Shown here: positions 46,238-54,986 of the stretch, in pieces
Position numbering within the stretch: the stretch's first letter is position 1
Layout of the letters: each line of letters begins with the position of its first letter
Source of the DNA: Paracoccaceae bacterium
Lineage (GTDB): Bacteria > Pseudomonadota > Alphaproteobacteria > Rhodobacterales > Rhodobacteraceae
NCBI GenBank assembly: GCA_030148005.1
Contig: JASBUI010000025.1
Location: 62,001 to 126,000, forward strand
DNA length: 64,000 nucleotides
Reading direction: 5' to 3'
Made by a program: the position numbers and the translations under genes
Notes under the pieces: model-generated
What the model saw: the letters and a program-made list of their open reading frames with translations, nothing else
The model's database searches: none
Told to the model about the DNA's origin: nothing

Positions 46238-48031
46238 ATGACAACTGACGAACCCAAATCAGCAGAAGAATTTGAGCTGCTGAACGCGAATTTGGCGAAA
46301 ATCGAGGAATTGTCGCAGCGTCTTGTGGCCGGATTGTCACGCCGCAAACCCGTGGATGCCAGTTTGCAGGGCCCCAATCAGGAACTTTTCATGAAGGCGG
46401 CGGGGGCCTATTGGGCGGAAATGCTGTCGAATCCTTCCAAAATTCTTGAGCACCAGATCTCGTATTGGGGCAAATCGCTTAAGCACTATGTGGAAGCGCA
46501 AGAGGCTTTAAGCTCTGGCAAGCTGGCGCCGCCGCCCGATAGCACCCCGCCAGATCGGCGCTTTTCCAACCCGATGTGGGAAACGCATCCCTATTTCAAC
46601 TACATCAAGCAGCAGTACCTGATGTCGGCCGATGCGATTTCGCAGGCGGTCGAGGATATCGAGGGTATGGATGCGGCCGAGAAGAAGCGGCTGCGGTATT
46701 TCAGCCGCCAGATCGTCGATATGATGAGCCCGGCGAACTTTCTGGCGACCAACCCCGAGGCGCTGGCGCGGGCGGTGGAGACGGATGGGCAATCGCTTGT
46801 CGATGGGCTTGAGAACATGGTGCGCGACATCGAGGCCAATGATGGCGAGCTTTTGGTGACGCTGGCCGATAAGAACGCCTTTAAGGTTGGTCACAACCTT
46901 GCAACGACGCCGGGATCGGTGGTGTTTCGCAACCGGATGTTCGAGCTGATCCAATATGCGCCGACAACGCCGGATGTTCACAAGACGCCGCTGATCATCT
47001 TTCCGCCGTGGATCAACAAGTTCTATATTCTGGACCTCAAGGCCAAGAACAGCCTTATCAAATGGGTTGTCGATCAGGGCTATACGCTTTTCGTTGTCAG
47101 CTGGATCAATCCGGATGCGTCTTATGCGGATGTGTCGCTGGACGACTATGTCAGCGATGGGTTCATGACGGCGATCGAAGAGGTCAAGGCAATCACCGGC
47201 GAGGATCAGGTGAACGCGGTTGGCTATTGCATCGCTGGCACGACGCTGTCGCTGACGATGGCGCTGATGCACAAGCGCGGCGACAAGTCGATCAAATCGG
47301 CCACGCTTTTCACCACGATGTCGGATTTTTCCGATCAGGGCGAGGTTGGCGTTTTTCTGAACGACGATTTTGTCGACGGGATCGAGCGCGAGGTGCAAGA
47401 GACCGGCATCCTGCATTCGTTTTTCATGAGCCGCACGTTCAGCTATCTGCGGTCGAACGATCTGATTTATGGCCCGGCGATCAAAAGCTATATGCTGGGC
47501 GAGGCGCCGCCGGCCTTTGATCTTTTATTCTGGAACGGGGATGGAACGAACCTTCCGGCGCGGATGGCGGTGCAATACCTGCGCGGGCTGTGCCAGCGCG
47601 ACCAGTTTGCGACCGAGGGTTTTGAGATTCTTGGCGAGAAGGTGAAGATCGGCGATGTGAAGGTGCCGATCTGCGCGATTGCCTGCGAGACCGATCATAT
47701 CGCGGCGTGGAGATCGAGCTATGCGGGCGTTCAGAAGATGGGCAGCCGGTCAAAGACGTTCATCCTGTCGGAAAGCGGTCATATCGCGGGGATCGTGAAC
47801 CCACCGTCCAAGAACAAGTATGGCCATTACACCAACGAGGATCTGAAGCTAAGCGCCGATGACTGGCAGAAGAGCGCAAGTTTTCACGAAGGATCGTGGT
47901 GGCCGCGCTGGGACAAGTGGCTTTCGGGGCGGTCTGGAAAGCGCGTAAAAGCGCGGATTCCCGGAGAAAACGGTCACGAAATTTTGGCCCCGGCCCCCGG
48001 AAACTACGTGATATCCGACCCAAACCATTGA
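46238..48031 (+). CDS. phaC: Class I poly(3-hydroxyalkanoate) synthase
   Basis: A 597-residue granule-bound synthase polymerising (R)-3-hydroxyacyl-CoA. The synthase box GYCIAGT gives nucleophile Cys331. The catalytic Asp486 is in ETDHIAAW and His515 in ESGHIAGIVNPP. Length and sequence fit class I, which needs no PhaE or PhaR-synthase partner and prefers short chains (PHB). GGAG lies upstream of ATG 46238. phaP follows by 123 bp with its own promoter region. Confidence 0.96.
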   Translation: MTTDEPKSAEEFELLNANLAKIEELSQRLVAGLSRRKPVDASLQGPNQELFMKAAGAYWAEMLSNPSKILEHQISYWGKSLKHYVEAQEALSSGKLAPPPDSTPPDRRFSNPMWETHPYFNYIKQQYLMSADAISQAVEDIEGMDAAEKKRLRYFSRQIVDMMSPANFLATNPEALARAVETDGQSLVDGLENMVRDIEANDGELLVTLADKNAFKVGHNLATTPGSVVFRNRMFELIQYAPTTPDVHKTPLIIFPPWINKFYILDLKAKNSLIKWVVDQGYTLFVVSWINPDASYADVSLDDYVSDGFMTAIEEVKAITGEDQVNAVGYCIAGTTLSLTMALMHKRGDKSIKSATLFTTMSDFSDQGEVGVFLNDDFVDGIEREVQETGILHSFFMSRTFSYLRSNDLIYGPAIKSYMLGEAPPAFDLLFWNGDGTNLPARMAVQYLRGLCQRDQFATEGFEILGEKVKIGDVKVPICAIACETDHIAAWRSSYAGVQKMGSRSKTFILSESGHIAGIVNPPSKNKYGHYTNEDLKLSADDWQKSASFHEGSWWPRWDKWLSGRSGKRVKARIPGENGHEILAPAPGNYVISDPNH

Positions 48032-48056
48032 ATTTGAACAGCAATTATTTTTTTTG

Positions 48057-48067
48057 CTGCAGTGCAG
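48057..48067. promoter_or_regulatory. PhaR operator, perfect CTGC-N3-GCAG, upstream of phaP
   Basis: CTGCAGTGCAG, 88-98 bp before the phaP start. A second near copy, CTGC-AGT-GCGG, lies at 48084-48094, 27 bp further on. PhaR is expected to repress phaP until PHB granules titrate it. Confidence 0.7.
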
Positions 48068-48083
48068 AAAAATACTTGAAATG

Positions 48084-48094
48084 CTGCAGTGCGG
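48084..48094. promoter_or_regulatory. PhaR operator, imperfect, upstream of phaP
   Basis: CTGCAGTGCGG, one base from the consensus, 61-71 bp before phaP and spaced 27 bp from the perfect copy. Confidence 0.55.
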
Positions 48095-48154
48095 CGTCTA
48101 TTTATTCTGCAGACGCAAGCAACGCCTCGGGTTGAGGCAACTGGAGTAAATACA

Positions 48155-48604
48155 ATGGCTAAAGCACAAGACTTTACTAAGATGGTCCAAGACATGATGG
48201 GCGCATTCCCGGTTGACACCGCAGCGTTCCAGGATGGTTTCAAAACTCAGGCCGCATTTGGCGAGAAGATGTCGAAAGTAGCGCTGGACGCTGCTGAGAA
48301 GTCGACCGAGGTTTCCTCGAAGTGGACAAAAGAGACACTCGCCAAGCTGAGCACGATGTCGAAGGTCAAGGAAGACCCTGCTGACTATGGCAAGTCGATG
48401 ACTGATTTCGCTTCGGCAACTGCTGAAATGGCTGCCGAGAACATGGCCGCTTTCGCAGAGATTGCGAAAAAGGTTCAGATGGAAACAGTTGAACTGATGC
48501 TGGCCGCCGGCAAGGACATCAGCGAAGACGCGACTGCCGCCGTCAAGAAAGCAACAAGCGATGTTACGGCTGCTGCCAAGAAAGCAACCGCGACCGCAAA
48601 GTAA
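48155..48604 (+). CDS. phaP: Phasin
   Basis: A 149-residue amphipathic helical protein coating PHB granules. It matches the phasin family: FTKMVQDMMGAFPVD at the start, a helix-rich centre with many Ala, Lys and Glu, and a C-terminal Ala/Lys/Thr tail (KKATSDVTAAAKKATATAK) like those of DNA- or granule-binding phasins. GGAG lies upstream of ATG 48155; upstream in-frame codons cover the operators and are excluded. A strong terminator follows its stop. Confidence 0.92.
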   Translation: MAKAQDFTKMVQDMMGAFPVDTAAFQDGFKTQAAFGEKMSKVALDAAEKSTEVSSKWTKETLAKLSTMSKVKEDPADYGKSMTDFASATAEMAAENMAAFAEIAKKVQMETVELMLAAGKDISEDATAAVKKATSDVTAAAKKATATAK

Positions 48605-48654
48605 GAGATACGGTTTTTCACCACCTTCCTCCTCCCTGAAGGTGTGATGACCTG

Positions 48655-48687
48655 GGGCGTGTTCTTCGGAACGCGCCCTTTCTTTTT
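48655..48687 (+). terminator. Rho-independent terminator after phaP
   Basis: GGGCGTGTTC-TTCG-GAACGCGCCC makes a 10-bp stem (one G-T pair) with the very stable UUCG tetraloop, followed by TTTCTTTTT. An extra 7-bp hairpin CACCTTC/GAAGGTG lies just upstream (about 48622-48644). It separates phaP from phaR, leaving phaR to its own promoter. Confidence 0.9.
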
Positions 48688-48710
48688 ATTCTGCGCTGCC
48701 GTAGGCTGCT

Positions 48711-48721
48711 CTGCAGTGCAG
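48711..48721. promoter_or_regulatory. PhaR operator, perfect, upstream of phaR
   Basis: CTGCAGTGCAG, identical to the phaP operator core and 20-30 bp before the preferred phaR start. This supports autorepression. Confidence 0.7.
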
Positions 48722-48740
48722 AAGATTGGGAGTGGCTGCC

Positions 48741-49298
48741 TTGGCCGACAAAGACAAACCGCTTTTGATTAAGCGTTATGCGAGCCGCAGACTTTATAAC
48801 ACAGAAACAAGCGATTACGTGACGCTTGAAGACATTGCGAAGTTCATTCGCGATGGCCGTCAGGTACAGATTGTCGACCTTAAATCAGGGGATGATCTGA
48901 CGCGGCAATATCTTTTGCAGATCATTGCAGAGCACGAAAGCCGGGGCGAAAGTGTGCTTCCGATCGATGTTCTGACCGACCTTGTGCGCAGCTATACGAC
49001 GCAGGCGCAAAGCGTGGTGCCCGATTTTCTGGCCGCCTCGTTCGAGCTTTTGCGCGACGGGCAGTCGAAGGTCATGGAAAACCTTGGCGCGATAAACCCG
49101 ATGGCCAAGATGCCCGGATTTGACGCCATGCAGGCGCAACAGCGCGCCTTTCTGAAGGCCATGACGGGCGGAATGATGCCCGGCGCCGCGGCAAAGCCCA
49201 AGGAAGAGCCTGAAGAGGCCAAGGACGACAACGGGCTGGACGAGATCAAGAAGCAGCTTGCCGAGCTTCAGGAAAAGCTGTCGAAGCTGAACGACTGA
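48741..49298 (+). CDS. phaR: PHA synthesis repressor PhaR
   Basis: A 185-residue regulator that binds both DNA and PHB. The N-terminal PHB/PHA accumulation DNA-binding domain is KPLLIKRYASRRLYNTETSD through VDLKSGDDLTRQYLL (about residues 5-55). The PHB_acc domain around 60-130 recognises polymer, and the C terminus is a charged coiled coil (LDEIKKQLAELQEKLSKL). The start is probably TTG 48741, giving the usual MADKDKPLL and placed 8 bases after GGGAG; GTG 48732 is possible. Its own operator lies just upstream. Confidence 0.92.
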   Translation: MADKDKPLLIKRYASRRLYNTETSDYVTLEDIAKFIRDGRQVQIVDLKSGDDLTRQYLLQIIAEHESRGESVLPIDVLTDLVRSYTTQAQSVVPDFLAASFELLRDGQSKVMENLGAINPMAKMPGFDAMQAQQRAFLKAMTGGMMPGAAAKPKEEPEEAKDDNGLDEIKKQLAELQEKLSKLND

Positions 49299-49308
49299 GC
49301 AGGCGGGG

Positions 49309-50511
49309 TCAGCTGGCGATCTGAGGGCGCGGCTGCGTCTGGGGAAGGATCAGCTCACCCGCCTGAAGGATCGCATCTGCGATGAAATCAAGCTCTGCCA
49401 TGGTCAGCCTTGCGGGCAGGCGCAGATCGCAGGCGCGCATCAGCATTGCGCGGGTCCTGGGCAGCTCGGGCATGTCTTCGATGAACTTCCAGTTCCAGAA
49501 TGCGCGCGCGTTGTCGCGCGAGAGGCCGAAGATTTGCACCGAAACACCCAGATCGTCGGCGGCGCGGGCAAAGGAGCGGGCGTCATCGGCTGAAAAGCCG
49601 TTCAGCAGAAACTGAAGCGAATCCGGCGCGCGCGCCTCGGCGGGCAGGGCGGCAGGTACGCTGAAAAGGGGCGAGCCGTTCAGCCGCGCGGCCACATAGT
49701 CATGATTGCGCCGCCCGTCCGCGACGCGGCGCGGCACATGGGCAAGCTGGGGGCGGATGACGGCAGCCGAAAGGTTCTGCATGCGCATGTTGTAAAGCGG
49801 CAGGCGGTTTTGCCAGCGGGCGCAATGCTCTTCAACGCCGGGGTGCTTTTTCCATGCGTGTTCATAGGCGCCCGACATGATGACGGCGCGGGCGGCAATT
49901 TCAGGATCGTCGGTCACAAGAATCCCGCCTTCGCCCGCATTGATCAACTTGTAGGACTGGAACGAGAAACAGCCGATTTTTCCAATGGTCCCAATGTCTT
50001 GCCCGTTCCACTTGGTGCCAAGGGAATGGGCGGCATCCTCTAGCACGGGGATGTTGCGCGCGCTGGCCAGAGCCATGATCGCATCCATGTCCGATGTATG
50101 GCCGCGCATGTGGCTGATCAGAACGGCGTCCGCGCCGTCATCGAGACGGGCCTCAAAATCGGCCAGATCGATGCGCAGCGTGTCGTCCACTTCGACCGGG
50201 ACGGGGGTGCAATCGGCATGGATGATGGCCGATGGGACGGCCGCGAAGGTGAAGGCGGGAAAGAGAACGCGCGCGCCGCGCGGCATATCCAGCGCCTTGA
50301 GCGCCAGGAAAAGCGCCGCCGAACACGAAGAGACCGCAAGCGCGTATTTAACGCCCAGCATCGCGGCAAATTCCGTCTCTAGTCGGGCGACGGGGGCGTC
50401 TTGCAGCGCGGTGTAGCGAAAAAGATCGCCCGATTGCAGAAGCCGGTCGATTTCCTGCCGCGCCTCTGGGGGGATCGGTTCTGCGTCATATGTGTTGGGT
50501 GCAGATGTCAT
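49309..50511 (-). CDS. DegT/DnrJ/EryC1/StrS family aminotransferase
   Basis: A 400-residue PLP enzyme of the sugar-aminotransferase family. SSCSAALFLALKALD near residue 61 binds the phosphate, EDAAHSLG near 157 stacks on PLP, and SYKLINAGEGG near 186 holds the Schiff-base lysine. Family members aminate keto sugars for polysaccharides or natural products, but some act on other substrates. No sugar-nucleotide genes are adjacent, so the product is unknown. It converges on phaR with 10 bp between stops. Confidence 0.85.
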   Translation of the reverse strand: MTSAPNTYDAEPIPPEARQEIDRLLQSGDLFRYTALQDAPVARLETEFAAMLGVKYALAVSSCSAALFLALKALDMPRGARVLFPAFTFAAVPSAIIHADCTPVPVEVDDTLRIDLADFEARLDDGADAVLISHMRGHTSDMDAIMALASARNIPVLEDAAHSLGTKWNGQDIGTIGKIGCFSFQSYKLINAGEGGILVTDDPEIAARAVIMSGAYEHAWKKHPGVEEHCARWQNRLPLYNMRMQNLSAAVIRPQLAHVPRRVADGRRNHDYVAARLNGSPLFSVPAALPAEARAPDSLQFLLNGFSADDARSFARAADDLGVSVQIFGLSRDNARAFWNWKFIEDMPELPRTRAMLMRACDLRLPARLTMAELDFIADAILQAGELILPQTQPRPQIAS

Positions 50512-50628
50512 GCTTCAGTATCCCCGTCTGATTTGTTTTCAGAGCTTGCCCGCTATGGCCTGCATAAAGCAGAGTTGTGACAGTTTCCAGACGCAGGGGG
50601 CAGCCCGGCCCGGCACGTTCGGGCGCAC

Positions 50629-51933
50629 CTAGAACCCCATCCGATCACGCAAGCCATACCACGTCATCGCCAGCGCAAGAAGCGGGCTGCGCATCAGGGC
50701 GCCGCCGGGGAACGCCGGAGAGGGCAGGCGCGACATGACGTCGAAATCGCCCATCAGCCCCTTGCTGGCCTGCGCCAGAATGCGCCCGGCAAGCGTCGCC
50801 ATCGCCAGACCGTGACCCGAATAGCCCGAAGCGGACAGGATATTGGGCGCAGGGCGCGCAAAACAGGGCATCCGGTTCATGGTGATCGCCAAAGTGCCGC
50901 CCCATGCATAATCGATGCGGGTTTTGGCAAGGGCTGGATAAATCTCGGCCATCGGGCGGCGCACCAGCGCGGCGATATCGCGCGGAAAGCGATAGCCATA
51001 GCTTTCGCCGCCGCCAAACAAGAGCCGCCCGTCTTCGGACATGCGCCAGTAGTTGACGACGAACCTGCTGTCGGCGACGGCGATGTCGCGGGCCAGAAGT
51101 GCGGAGTAATCGCCGCCAAGAGGCTGGGTGGCGACAATGAAGTTGTTGATCGGCATCACACGGGCGGCCAGCTTGCGGTCCAGCGCGCCAAGATAGCCGT
51201 TGCAGGCAAGGATAACCTGAGAGGCCTCAACCCGGCCGGTTCCGGTTTCTACGGTAACCGTTTTGCCCGGGCGGATTTTCGTGACGTATGACCCTTCGTG
51301 GATCTGCGCGCCCGATTGTTGCGCAGCCTTGGCAAGACCAAGGGCGTAGCGCAGGGGATGCAGGTGGCCTGCGCCCCAATCGACGCTGCCGCCAGCAAAT
51401 ACATCCGTGCCGACAAGCGTATCAAAGCCGGGTTTGTCCAGAACTTCGATTTTGTCGTAATTGTACACTTCCCGAAGGTGATCAGCGCTGGAAACCGTGT
51501 AGTCCATGTCGGATTTGTGCCAGTTTGCCTGAGCAACACCGGGGCGAAAACCGGCCTCAACCCCATGTTTTCGGCAGATATCATGCACGGTTTTCTTGGC
51601 GTCTTCGGCAAGTTCCCAAAGGCGGCGTGCATCGGCCATGCCAAGGCGCTTTTCCAGCCAGTTCTGGCCCTGCCGCTGACCGCTTCCCAATTGGCCGCCG
51701 TTGCGCCCCGATGCGCCAAAGCCGACGCGGTGCGCCTCTAGCAGTGTCACATCCAGCCCCGCCGCCGCCAGATGCAGCGCGGCGGAAAGGCCGGTGTAGC
51801 CGCCGCCGATGACACAGACATCGGCAACCTTGTCACCGCGCAGCGGGGCGAAGGGGGCAAGTGGGTCGGCCGTGGCGGCATACCAGCTTTCAGGGTAGTC
51901 GCCGACGCGGTCGTTCGAGAACAGAAGGTTCAT
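50629..51933 (-). CDS. FAD-dependent amine oxidoreductase (gamma-glutamylputrescine oxidase-like)
   Basis: A 434-residue DAO-type flavoprotein. VCVIGGGYTGLSAALHLAAAG near residue 39 is the dinucleotide-binding fold, followed by ASGRNGGQLGSGQ near 74, diagnostic of the PuuB/OrdL group. The C-terminal SGYSGHGLAMATLAGRILA completes FAD binding. In the Puu pathway the enzyme oxidises gamma-glutamylputrescine. The start overlaps the upstream glutamine-synthetase-family gene by 4 bp (ATGA), which strongly supports the same pathway. The exact amine is not known. Confidence 0.85.
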   Translation of the reverse strand: MNLLFSNDRVGDYPESWYAATADPLAPFAPLRGDKVADVCVIGGGYTGLSAALHLAAAGLDVTLLEAHRVGFGASGRNGGQLGSGQRQGQNWLEKRLGMADARRLWELAEDAKKTVHDICRKHGVEAGFRPGVAQANWHKSDMDYTVSSADHLREVYNYDKIEVLDKPGFDTLVGTDVFAGGSVDWGAGHLHPLRYALGLAKAAQQSGAQIHEGSYVTKIRPGKTVTVETGTGRVEASQVILACNGYLGALDRKLAARVMPINNFIVATQPLGGDYSALLARDIAVADSRFVVNYWRMSEDGRLLFGGGESYGYRFPRDIAALVRRPMAEIYPALAKTRIDYAWGGTLAITMNRMPCFARPAPNILSASGYSGHGLAMATLAGRILAQASKGLMGDFDVMSRLPSPAFPGGALMRSPLLALAMTWYGLRDRMGF

Positions 51934-53285
51934 ACGTTCATCAAAAGATGTTCACGTTCCCAAGGGGAGATAACATGCAGAAATTCATCATATTCTTCGC
52001 GTTTGACGATGGAATAGACACGGCCGAAATCGGGGCCCAGAACCTCTTGTAACTCGCTTGCCTCGTCAAAGAGGTCCAGCGCCGAATATAGATCGCGGGG
52101 GATGTCCTCTTCGGCCTGATAGGCGTCTCCGCTGAACGGCTCTTGCGGGGTGTCGCCGCGCACCATGCCAAGGTATCCGCAAGCCAGCGAGGCGGCGATC
52201 CCGAGGTAGGGGTTACAGTCCATGCCGGCCAGCCGGTTTTCAACCCGGCGGCCGGGAGGATCAGCGATGGGGATGCGAATGCCCGTGGTGCGGTTGTCGC
52301 GCGCCCATTCAAGGTTGATCGGGGCGGCCTGATCCTTGACGTAGCGCCGGTAGCTGTTCACGTAAGGGGCCAGAAGGGCGATGGCCGATGGAAGATGCGT
52401 CTGCAAGCCGCCGATAAAGTTGAAGAAATGCGGCGTTTCCTCATCGTTCTGGCCAGAGAAGATATTATTGCCATCGGCGTCCAGAACCGAATGGTGGATA
52501 TGCATTGCGCTGCCCGGCTCTCCTTCGATCGGCTTGGCCATGAAGGTGGCGAAACAGTTGTGTTTCAGTGCAGCTTCGCGGATCAAGCGTTTGAAAAAGA
52601 ACACTTCATCGGCAAGGCGCACCGGGTCTCCGTGGCGCAGGTTGATCTCTAGCTGGCCGGCGCCGCCTTCATGGGTGATGCCGTCGATTTCAAAGCCCTG
52701 AGCTTCGGCAAAGTCATAGATGTCGTCGATGACGGGGCCAAATTCGTCCACGGCGGACATCGAATAGGCCTGACGCGCTGCGGCGGGGCGGCCCGAGCGG
52801 CCCATCATCGGCTGGATCGACTGTCCGGGGTCGATGTTGGGCGCGACAAGGTAGAACTCCATCTCGGGGGCGACGATCGGTGTCCAGCCGCGGGCGGTGT
52901 ATAGATCAACGACGCGTTTCAGGACGTTGCGCGGGGCAAAGGGAATTGCCGCGCCGTTGCGGTCATAGGCGTCGTGGATCACCTGAAGCGTCCAGTCGGC
53001 GGTCCAGGGCGCGGCGCTTGCGGTGCTCATGTCCGGCTTGAGGATCATGTCAGGTTCGACAAAGCCCTCGGGCGCGGCGGCCTCGGCCCAGCCGCCGGTG
53101 ATGGTCTGGAAGTAGATCGAGTTGGGCAGGAAAAACTGGGTCTGCTTGGCAAATTTTGAGGCAGGAACAGCCTTGCCGCGGGCAATCCCCGGCAAGTCGG
53201 ACACAATGCATTCAACTTCGTCCAGCCCATGGCCCGCAAGATAGGCGCGCGCATGTTTGGGCAGTGCGGCGATCCAGTCAGACAT
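51930..53285 (-). CDS. Glutamine synthetase family ligase (gamma-glutamylpolyamine synthetase-like)
   Basis: A 451-residue ATP-dependent ligase with the glutamine synthetase fold. Metal and ATP-site segments are PEMEFYLVAP (about residue 146), HEGGAGQLEINLRHG near 212, SAMHIHHSVLD near 264 and the substrate Arg region NLEWARDNRTTGIRIP near 330. The N-terminal AYLAGHGLDEVECIVSDLPGIARGK matches the PuuA-like group that joins glutamate to putrescine or other amines rather than ammonia. ATG 53285 overlaps the amidotransferase end by 8 bp. It is not the housekeeping GlnA, whose sequence start and adenylylation Tyr are absent. Confidence 0.87.
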   Translation of the reverse strand: MSDWIAALPKHARAYLAGHGLDEVECIVSDLPGIARGKAVPASKFAKQTQFFLPNSIYFQTITGGWAEAAAPEGFVEPDMILKPDMSTASAAPWTADWTLQVIHDAYDRNGAAIPFAPRNVLKRVVDLYTARGWTPIVAPEMEFYLVAPNIDPGQSIQPMMGRSGRPAAARQAYSMSAVDEFGPVIDDIYDFAEAQGFEIDGITHEGGAGQLEINLRHGDPVRLADEVFFFKRLIREAALKHNCFATFMAKPIEGEPGSAMHIHHSVLDADGNNIFSGQNDEETPHFFNFIGGLQTHLPSAIALLAPYVNSYRRYVKDQAAPINLEWARDNRTTGIRIPIADPPGRRVENRLAGMDCNPYLGIAASLACGYLGMVRGDTPQEPFSGDAYQAEEDIPRDLYSALDLFDEASELQEVLGPDFGRVYSIVKREEYDEFLHVISPWEREHLLMNV

Positions 53286-53988
53286 GCGCGGCCCCCGCGC
53301 GAGCGGCATGGGCGGCGCGCAGAAAGCGGGCAATTTCGCCCGCGATCACCGGCTCATCATTGGGCTTTTCGGCCTTGGCCAGTGCCCGCGCCATCATATC
53401 GTCGGGATAGTCCGCCGTGCCGCGCCGAAGCTGGACGTATTCCGACAGGATCGGGTTGGTCATTTCGGGATGCGGCTGAACGGTAAAGATGTGATCGCCG
53501 TAAACCAGCGCCGCATGGGCGCAGTTGGGCGCTTGGGCGATTGTGCGCGCGCCTGCGGGCGGCTCAAGGACCTGATCTTGATGCCATGCGTTTAGGTGAA
53601 GATGCCCGAAGGCGTCAAAATCATACTCATACCGGCCCACCGCCCAGCCGCCATCGAATTTCTCGACCCGCCCACCCAGCGCGCGGGCGATCAGCTGATG
53701 CCCAAAGCAGATCCCGACCATGGGCGCCTTTCGCTCATGCGCGGCGCGAACGAAATCTTCCAGCGGCGCCATGAATGGCAGGCCCTCGTAAACGCCATGG
53801 CGCGCGCCTGTCAAAAGCCAGCCATCCGCCTCATCCACGCTTTGCGGAAAATCCATCGCCTCAACGTCCCAAGCCTGAAAGGTCAGATCATAGCCGGCCA
53901 GAAGGGATGCAAACATCTGGTCATAGTCGCCAAAATGCTCCTTCACCTCTGCCGGAGCATGGCCGCACATCAAAATGCCGATTTTCAT
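53278..53988 (-). CDS. Class I glutamine amidotransferase (GATase1)
   Basis: A 236-residue GMP-synthase-type amidotransferase domain alone. The nucleophile Cys lies in GICFGHQLIARALGG near residue 93, and the His-x-Glu pair in VQPHPEM near 181. It lacks the large GuaA synthetase part. In this context (before the GS-like ligase and FAD oxidase) it probably hydrolyses a gamma-glutamyl amide, the job done by the unrelated-subfamily PuuD elsewhere. ATG 53988 gives the usual MKIGIL start; codons upstream run into the repeat pair. Confidence 0.85.
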   Translation of the reverse strand: MKIGILMCGHAPAEVKEHFGDYDQMFASLLAGYDLTFQAWDVEAMDFPQSVDEADGWLLTGARHGVYEGLPFMAPLEDFVRAAHERKAPMVGICFGHQLIARALGGRVEKFDGGWAVGRYEYDFDAFGHLHLNAWHQDQVLEPPAGARTIAQAPNCAHAALVYGDHIFTVQPHPEMTNPILSEYVQLRRGTADYPDDMMARALAKAEKPNDEPVIAGEIARFLRAAHAARAGAAHV

Positions 53989-54084
53989 GGGTTCACCGCT
54001 TGTTGTTTGCATCAACGCTAGCCGAGCGCGCGGGACGTTGGAAGAGCAATTCGAAGACCGGCCCAAGTGGCGAGGGACCTTGAT

Positions 54085-54116
54085 TTCTTTGTGGGTCAAA
54101 TATCCCCGCCGGAGGC
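54085..54116 (-). repeat. Dispersed intergenic repeat, copy 4
   Basis: TTCTTTGTGGGTC then AAATATCCCCGCCGGAGGC on the plus strand. It forms an inverted pair with copy 5 across a 21-base spacer. Confidence 0.8.
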
Positions 54117-54137
54117 TTTGAAACAAAGGCCGCAACA

Positions 54138-54169
54138 GCCTCCGGCGGGGATATTTTGCCACAAAGAAG
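54138..54169 (+). repeat. Dispersed intergenic repeat, copy 5
   Basis: GCCTCCGGCGGGGATATTT then TGCCACAAAGAAG. Paired with copy 4 it can form a roughly 30-bp stem 14 bases after the permease stop on the minus strand, a plausible end for the ABC transporter transcript. Confidence 0.8.
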
Positions 54170-54182
54170 CGGCGGTTGCGCG

Positions 54183-54986
54183 CTAGCGAATGTATTGCGG
54201 GCGCAGTTTGATCCTTGCGCGCTTTTCCTGCGGGAGGTGGCGGTTGAGGCGTTTGTTCACGAGGCCGAAGATGCCGGTGATGACCAGTGTCAGGCAGATG
54301 AAGTAGAAGGCGACGATCGGGTAGGCGACGAAGGGGTTGAAGGTCTTGTCGGCGAAGTAATTGGCGTAATAAAGCGCGTCGCCGCGTTGTTGCCATGCGG
54401 GAAAGCCTGAGAAGAAAACCAGCGTTGTTGCGTGGAAAAGGAAGATCGCCTCATTGGTGTAGGCGGGCCATGCAAGGCGCATGGACGTGGGCCAGATCAC
54501 GCGGGTAAAGCGGGTCCATCCGGTCATGCCGTAGGCGTCGGCGGCCTCGACCTCGCCCTTGGGGACAGAGCGCAGCGCGCCGTAGAAAATCTCGGCCGAG
54601 TAGGCGGCGGTGTTCAGCACCAGAACCAGCAGGGCGCCGGCCTGCGCCGAGGTCAGCCATGGCAGGGCCCCGGCCTGTTTGAGGCGCAGGAAGATGAAAT
54701 AGGCCAGAAAGAACTGGATAAAGAGCGGCGAGCCGCGAAAGACGAGGATGAACCAGTTTGCCGGGCGGCGCAGCCATGGCGCGCGGGCCGATTTGCCAAG
54801 GGCCACGGCATTGGCGAGGAAGAAACCGATCATCAGCGCGAGGACGGCAAAATAGATGTTCCAGATCAGCCCCGAGCCGATCAGGGTGAACTGTTGGCAA
54901 AGCGTGAAATCCGCTTTGGGCAAGAGCCTTTCGCCGATGCCGATCGAGCGCAGGCCGTAGGCTTGGATCGTTTCAAGACAGCTCAT
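54183..54986 (-). CDS. Polar amino-acid ABC transporter permease (HisM type)
   Basis: A 267-residue inner-membrane permease with five helices. The cytoplasmic EAA-type loop AADAYGMTGWTRFTRVIWPTSMRLAWPAY (about residues 159-187) contacts the ATPase, and FRGSPLFIQFFLAYF near 103 is typical of HisM/ArtM-type permeases. The start overlaps the preceding permease stop by 4 bp. It should pair with that protein to form the channel for a basic amino acid, opine or polyamine-like solute. Confidence 0.88.
   Translation of the reverse strand: MSCLETIQAYGLRSIGIGERLLPKADFTLCQQFTLIGSGLIWNIYFAVLALMIGFFLANAVALGKSARAPWLRRPANWFILVFRGSPLFIQFFLAYFIFLRLKQAGALPWLTSAQAGALLVLVLNTAAYSAEIFYGALRSVPKGEVEAADAYGMTGWTRFTRVIWPTSMRLAWPAYTNEAIFLFHATTLVFFSGFPAWQQRGDALYYANYFADKTFNPFVAYPIVAFYFICLTLVITGIFGLVNKRLNRHLPQEKRARIKLRPQYIR

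Noticed and set aside
44857-46248. Plus-strand 463-codon frame
   Set aside because: Antisense to phaZ and carrying Gly/Asp-rich filler typical of antisense frames.
53278-53988. Calling the amidotransferase PuuD
   Set aside because: The Cys-His-Glu context (GICFGHQL, QPHPE) is of the GMP-synthase class I type, not the peptidase C26 gamma-glutamyl-GABA hydrolase type.
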